From Streptomyces sp. RB17 (GTDB lineage: Bacteria > Actinomycetota > Actinomycetes > Streptomycetales > Streptomycetaceae), in contig NZ_WEGL01000002.1 of the NCBI RefSeq assembly GCF_009604455.1, positions 310,001-374,000 on the forward strand: 64,000 bases of DNA, written 5' to 3'. Made by a program: the position numbers and the translations under genes. Shown here one piece after another: positions 62,888 to 64,000 of this stretch (positions within the stretch are counted from its first letter, which is position 1; every line of letters begins with the position of its first letter). The notes beneath the pieces are model-generated. The model had not been told where the DNA came from and made no database searches. It worked only from the letters and a program-made list of their open reading frames with translations.

Positions 62888-63774
62888 TGTCCACCGTCGT
62901 ACTGCTCGCCCTCACCGGGCTCGGCCTGGGCGCCCTGTACTTCCTGGTCGCCTCCGGGCTCTCGCTGATCTTCGGGCTGATGGACGTGCTCAACTTCGCC
63001 CACGGCGCCCTGCTGTCCGTCGGCGCCTACGGCACCTGGTGGGCCGCCTCCGGCCACCTGCCCGGTGCCGGACCCGGCGGGGCCGGGTTCGCGCTCGCCG
63101 TCGTCTTCGGCACCGCGGTGGGCACCGTCGCCGCCGTGCTGCTCGAGCTCGCCGTGATCCGCCCGCTCTACACCCGCCCCCGCGAGCAGATCCTCGCGAC
63201 GGTGGGCGTGGGCCTGGCCGTCCCGGCCCTGCTGTCCGCGATCTGGGGGTCCGACGCCCGGCCCTTCCCCGGGCCGAAGGCCCTGTCCGGAACCTTCGGC
63301 CTGCTGGGCGCCGAAGTACCGCTCAACCGCCTGGTGCTGATCGGCGCGGCCCTGCTGGTGCTGACCGGGCTCACGCTGTTCCTCGGCCGCACCCGGCACG
63401 GACTGGTCGTCCGCGCGGGCGTGGAGGACCGGGCGATGGTCACCGCGCTCGGCATCGACGTGCGCAAGGCGTTCACCCTGGTCTTCGCCATCGGCGGCGC
63501 GGCGGCGGCCCTCGGCGGCGCCCTCGGCGGCCTCTACTTCGGTTCCGTGGACCCCGAACAGGGCACCTCGCTGCTCATCTTCGCCTTCGTGGTCGTCGTG
63601 ACGGGCGGCATGGGCTCGCTCACCGGCGCCGCGCTGGCCTCGGTGGCCGTGGGCCTCGTCCAGCAGTTCGCCAACTACTACACCACCGCCGGGCTCGGCG
63701 ACCTCGCCGTCGTCGTCCTGCTCGCCGCCCTGCTGCTCGTCCGGCCGCGGGGGCTCACCGGGAGGCTCGCATGA
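62887..63774 (+). CDS. livH: branched-chain-type ABC transporter permease, LivH type
   Basis: A 295-aa permease with about eight helices. LivH features are ASGLSLIFGLMDVLNFAHGA near residue 22 (the NFAHG motif) and GVEDRAMVTALGIDVRKAFT (about 177-196, the ATPase contact loop). It starts at the last base of the livF stop codon and overlaps the next gene by ATGA. Confidence 0.95.
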   Translation: MSTVVLLALTGLGLGALYFLVASGLSLIFGLMDVLNFAHGALLSVGAYGTWWAASGHLPGAGPGGAGFALAVVFGTAVGTVAAVLLELAVIRPLYTRPREQILATVGVGLAVPALLSAIWGSDARPFPGPKALSGTFGLLGAEVPLNRLVLIGAALLVLTGLTLFLGRTRHGLVVRAGVEDRAMVTALGIDVRKAFTLVFAIGGAAAALGGALGGLYFGSVDPEQGTSLLIFAFVVVVTGGMGSLTGAALASVAVGLVQQFANYYTTAGLGDLAVVVLLAALLLVRPRGLTGRLA

Positions 63775-64000
63775 CCACCGCCACCCAGCCGCGCGGCCGG
63801 GCCCGCACGGCGGACCATCCCCTCGCCACCCGCTCCGAGCGGCTGCGGCGCGCCACCCGCTGGTGGCCCGCCCTGCTGCTGGCGGTGCTGTGCACCGTTC
63901 CCTACAGCGCGCTGCCGCTGCCGGGCCTGCTCGACGGCCCGATCGGCGGCCCGGGCAACCTGCAACTGCTCGCCCTGTGCCTGCTCTTCGGGGGCCTGGC
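63771..64000 (+). CDS. livM: branched-chain-type ABC transporter permease, LivM type (partial)
   Basis: Begins at ATG 63771 overlapping livH, and runs off the window. The visible 76 codons encode a basic N-terminus (TTATQPRGRARTADHPLATR) followed by hydrophobic helices (WWPALLLAVLCTVPYSALPL, then LQLLALCLLFGGL). The position after livH supports a LivM identity. Confidence 0.85.
   Translation, partial: MTTATQPRGRARTADHPLATRSERLRRATRWWPALLLAVLCTVPYSALPLPGLLDGPIGGPGNLQLLALCLLFGGL

Overview
The window is a very GC-rich actinobacterial chromosome segment. Its codons end almost always in G or C, GTG starts are common, and many genes overlap by ATGA or GTGA. The gene set (monomeric icd, DasR-type chitinase promoter, SpoIIE phosphatase, FGGY kinase, LAL-type LuxR regulator, many SHOCT and DUF membrane proteins) fits Streptomyces or a close relative. 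It reads as ordinary chromosome with accessory patches. I see no rRNA, tRNA, phage, CRISPR array or intact transposase.

Layout. 0-4 kb: end of an unknown gene, then icd and three small genes on the minus strand. 4.1-7 kb: YihY/BrkB-like and repeat-bearing membrane proteins. 7.3-12.8 kb: an 888-aa ATPase-LuxR regulator, then a small conserved protein, HdeD-like, SHOCT and DUF7144 membrane genes. This stretch also holds decayed gene relics and four copies of one 17-bp inverted repeat. 12.9-16.7 kb (minus): MscS channel, APC permease and its partner gene. 17-21.6 kb: glycerol-kinase-like FGGY kinase and a two-part FAD oxidoreductase joined by a tandem-repeat linker. 22-27.2 kb: enoyl-CoA hydratase, UPF0104-like membrane protein, ABC exporter with a MerR-type promoter, and a frameshifted methyltransferase whose 3' end is tandemly duplicated. 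27.3-31 kb: secreted ricin-lectin chitinase and a lectin/beta-helix protein behind a DasR-like operator. 31-37.6 kb: three-subunit molybdenum hydroxylase of PaoABC type followed by a GH65 enzyme. 37.7-42.7 kb: LytTR regulator, small membrane protein, sodium:solute symporter and LytS-like kinase, closed by a MITE-like palindrome. 43-44.8 kb: cobalamin riboswitch, cbtB, cbtA and a degenerate phosphatase. 44.8-47.8 kb: DUF4185 protein, cyclase relic and a frameshifted GMC oxidoreductase. 48-53 kb: SDR, cydAB and a cation/proton antiporter. 53-55.6 kb: GH15 enzyme and a lipoprotein. 56-58 kb: PAS-PAS-GAF-SpoIIE phosphatase. 58.4-59.8 kb: two-subunit CoA transferase. 60-64 kb: Liv-type ABC importer, cut off by the window end.

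Two patterns stand out. First, short tandem-repeat arrays occur again and again, mostly at the borders between neighbouring genes. Nearly all have unit lengths that are multiples of three, and several are translated into protein linkers or N-terminal extensions. Second, the palindrome TCACCCG-N3-CGGGTGA recurs four times between 9.99 and 11.77 kb. Three copies lie 70-102 bp upstream of start codons of small stress-type genes beside the LuxR regulator, which suggests a local regulon. Several single-base frame breaks in G/C runs (10.9, 21.9, 27.15 and 47.66 kb) may be true pseudogenes or sequencing errors. The sequence alone does not decide.
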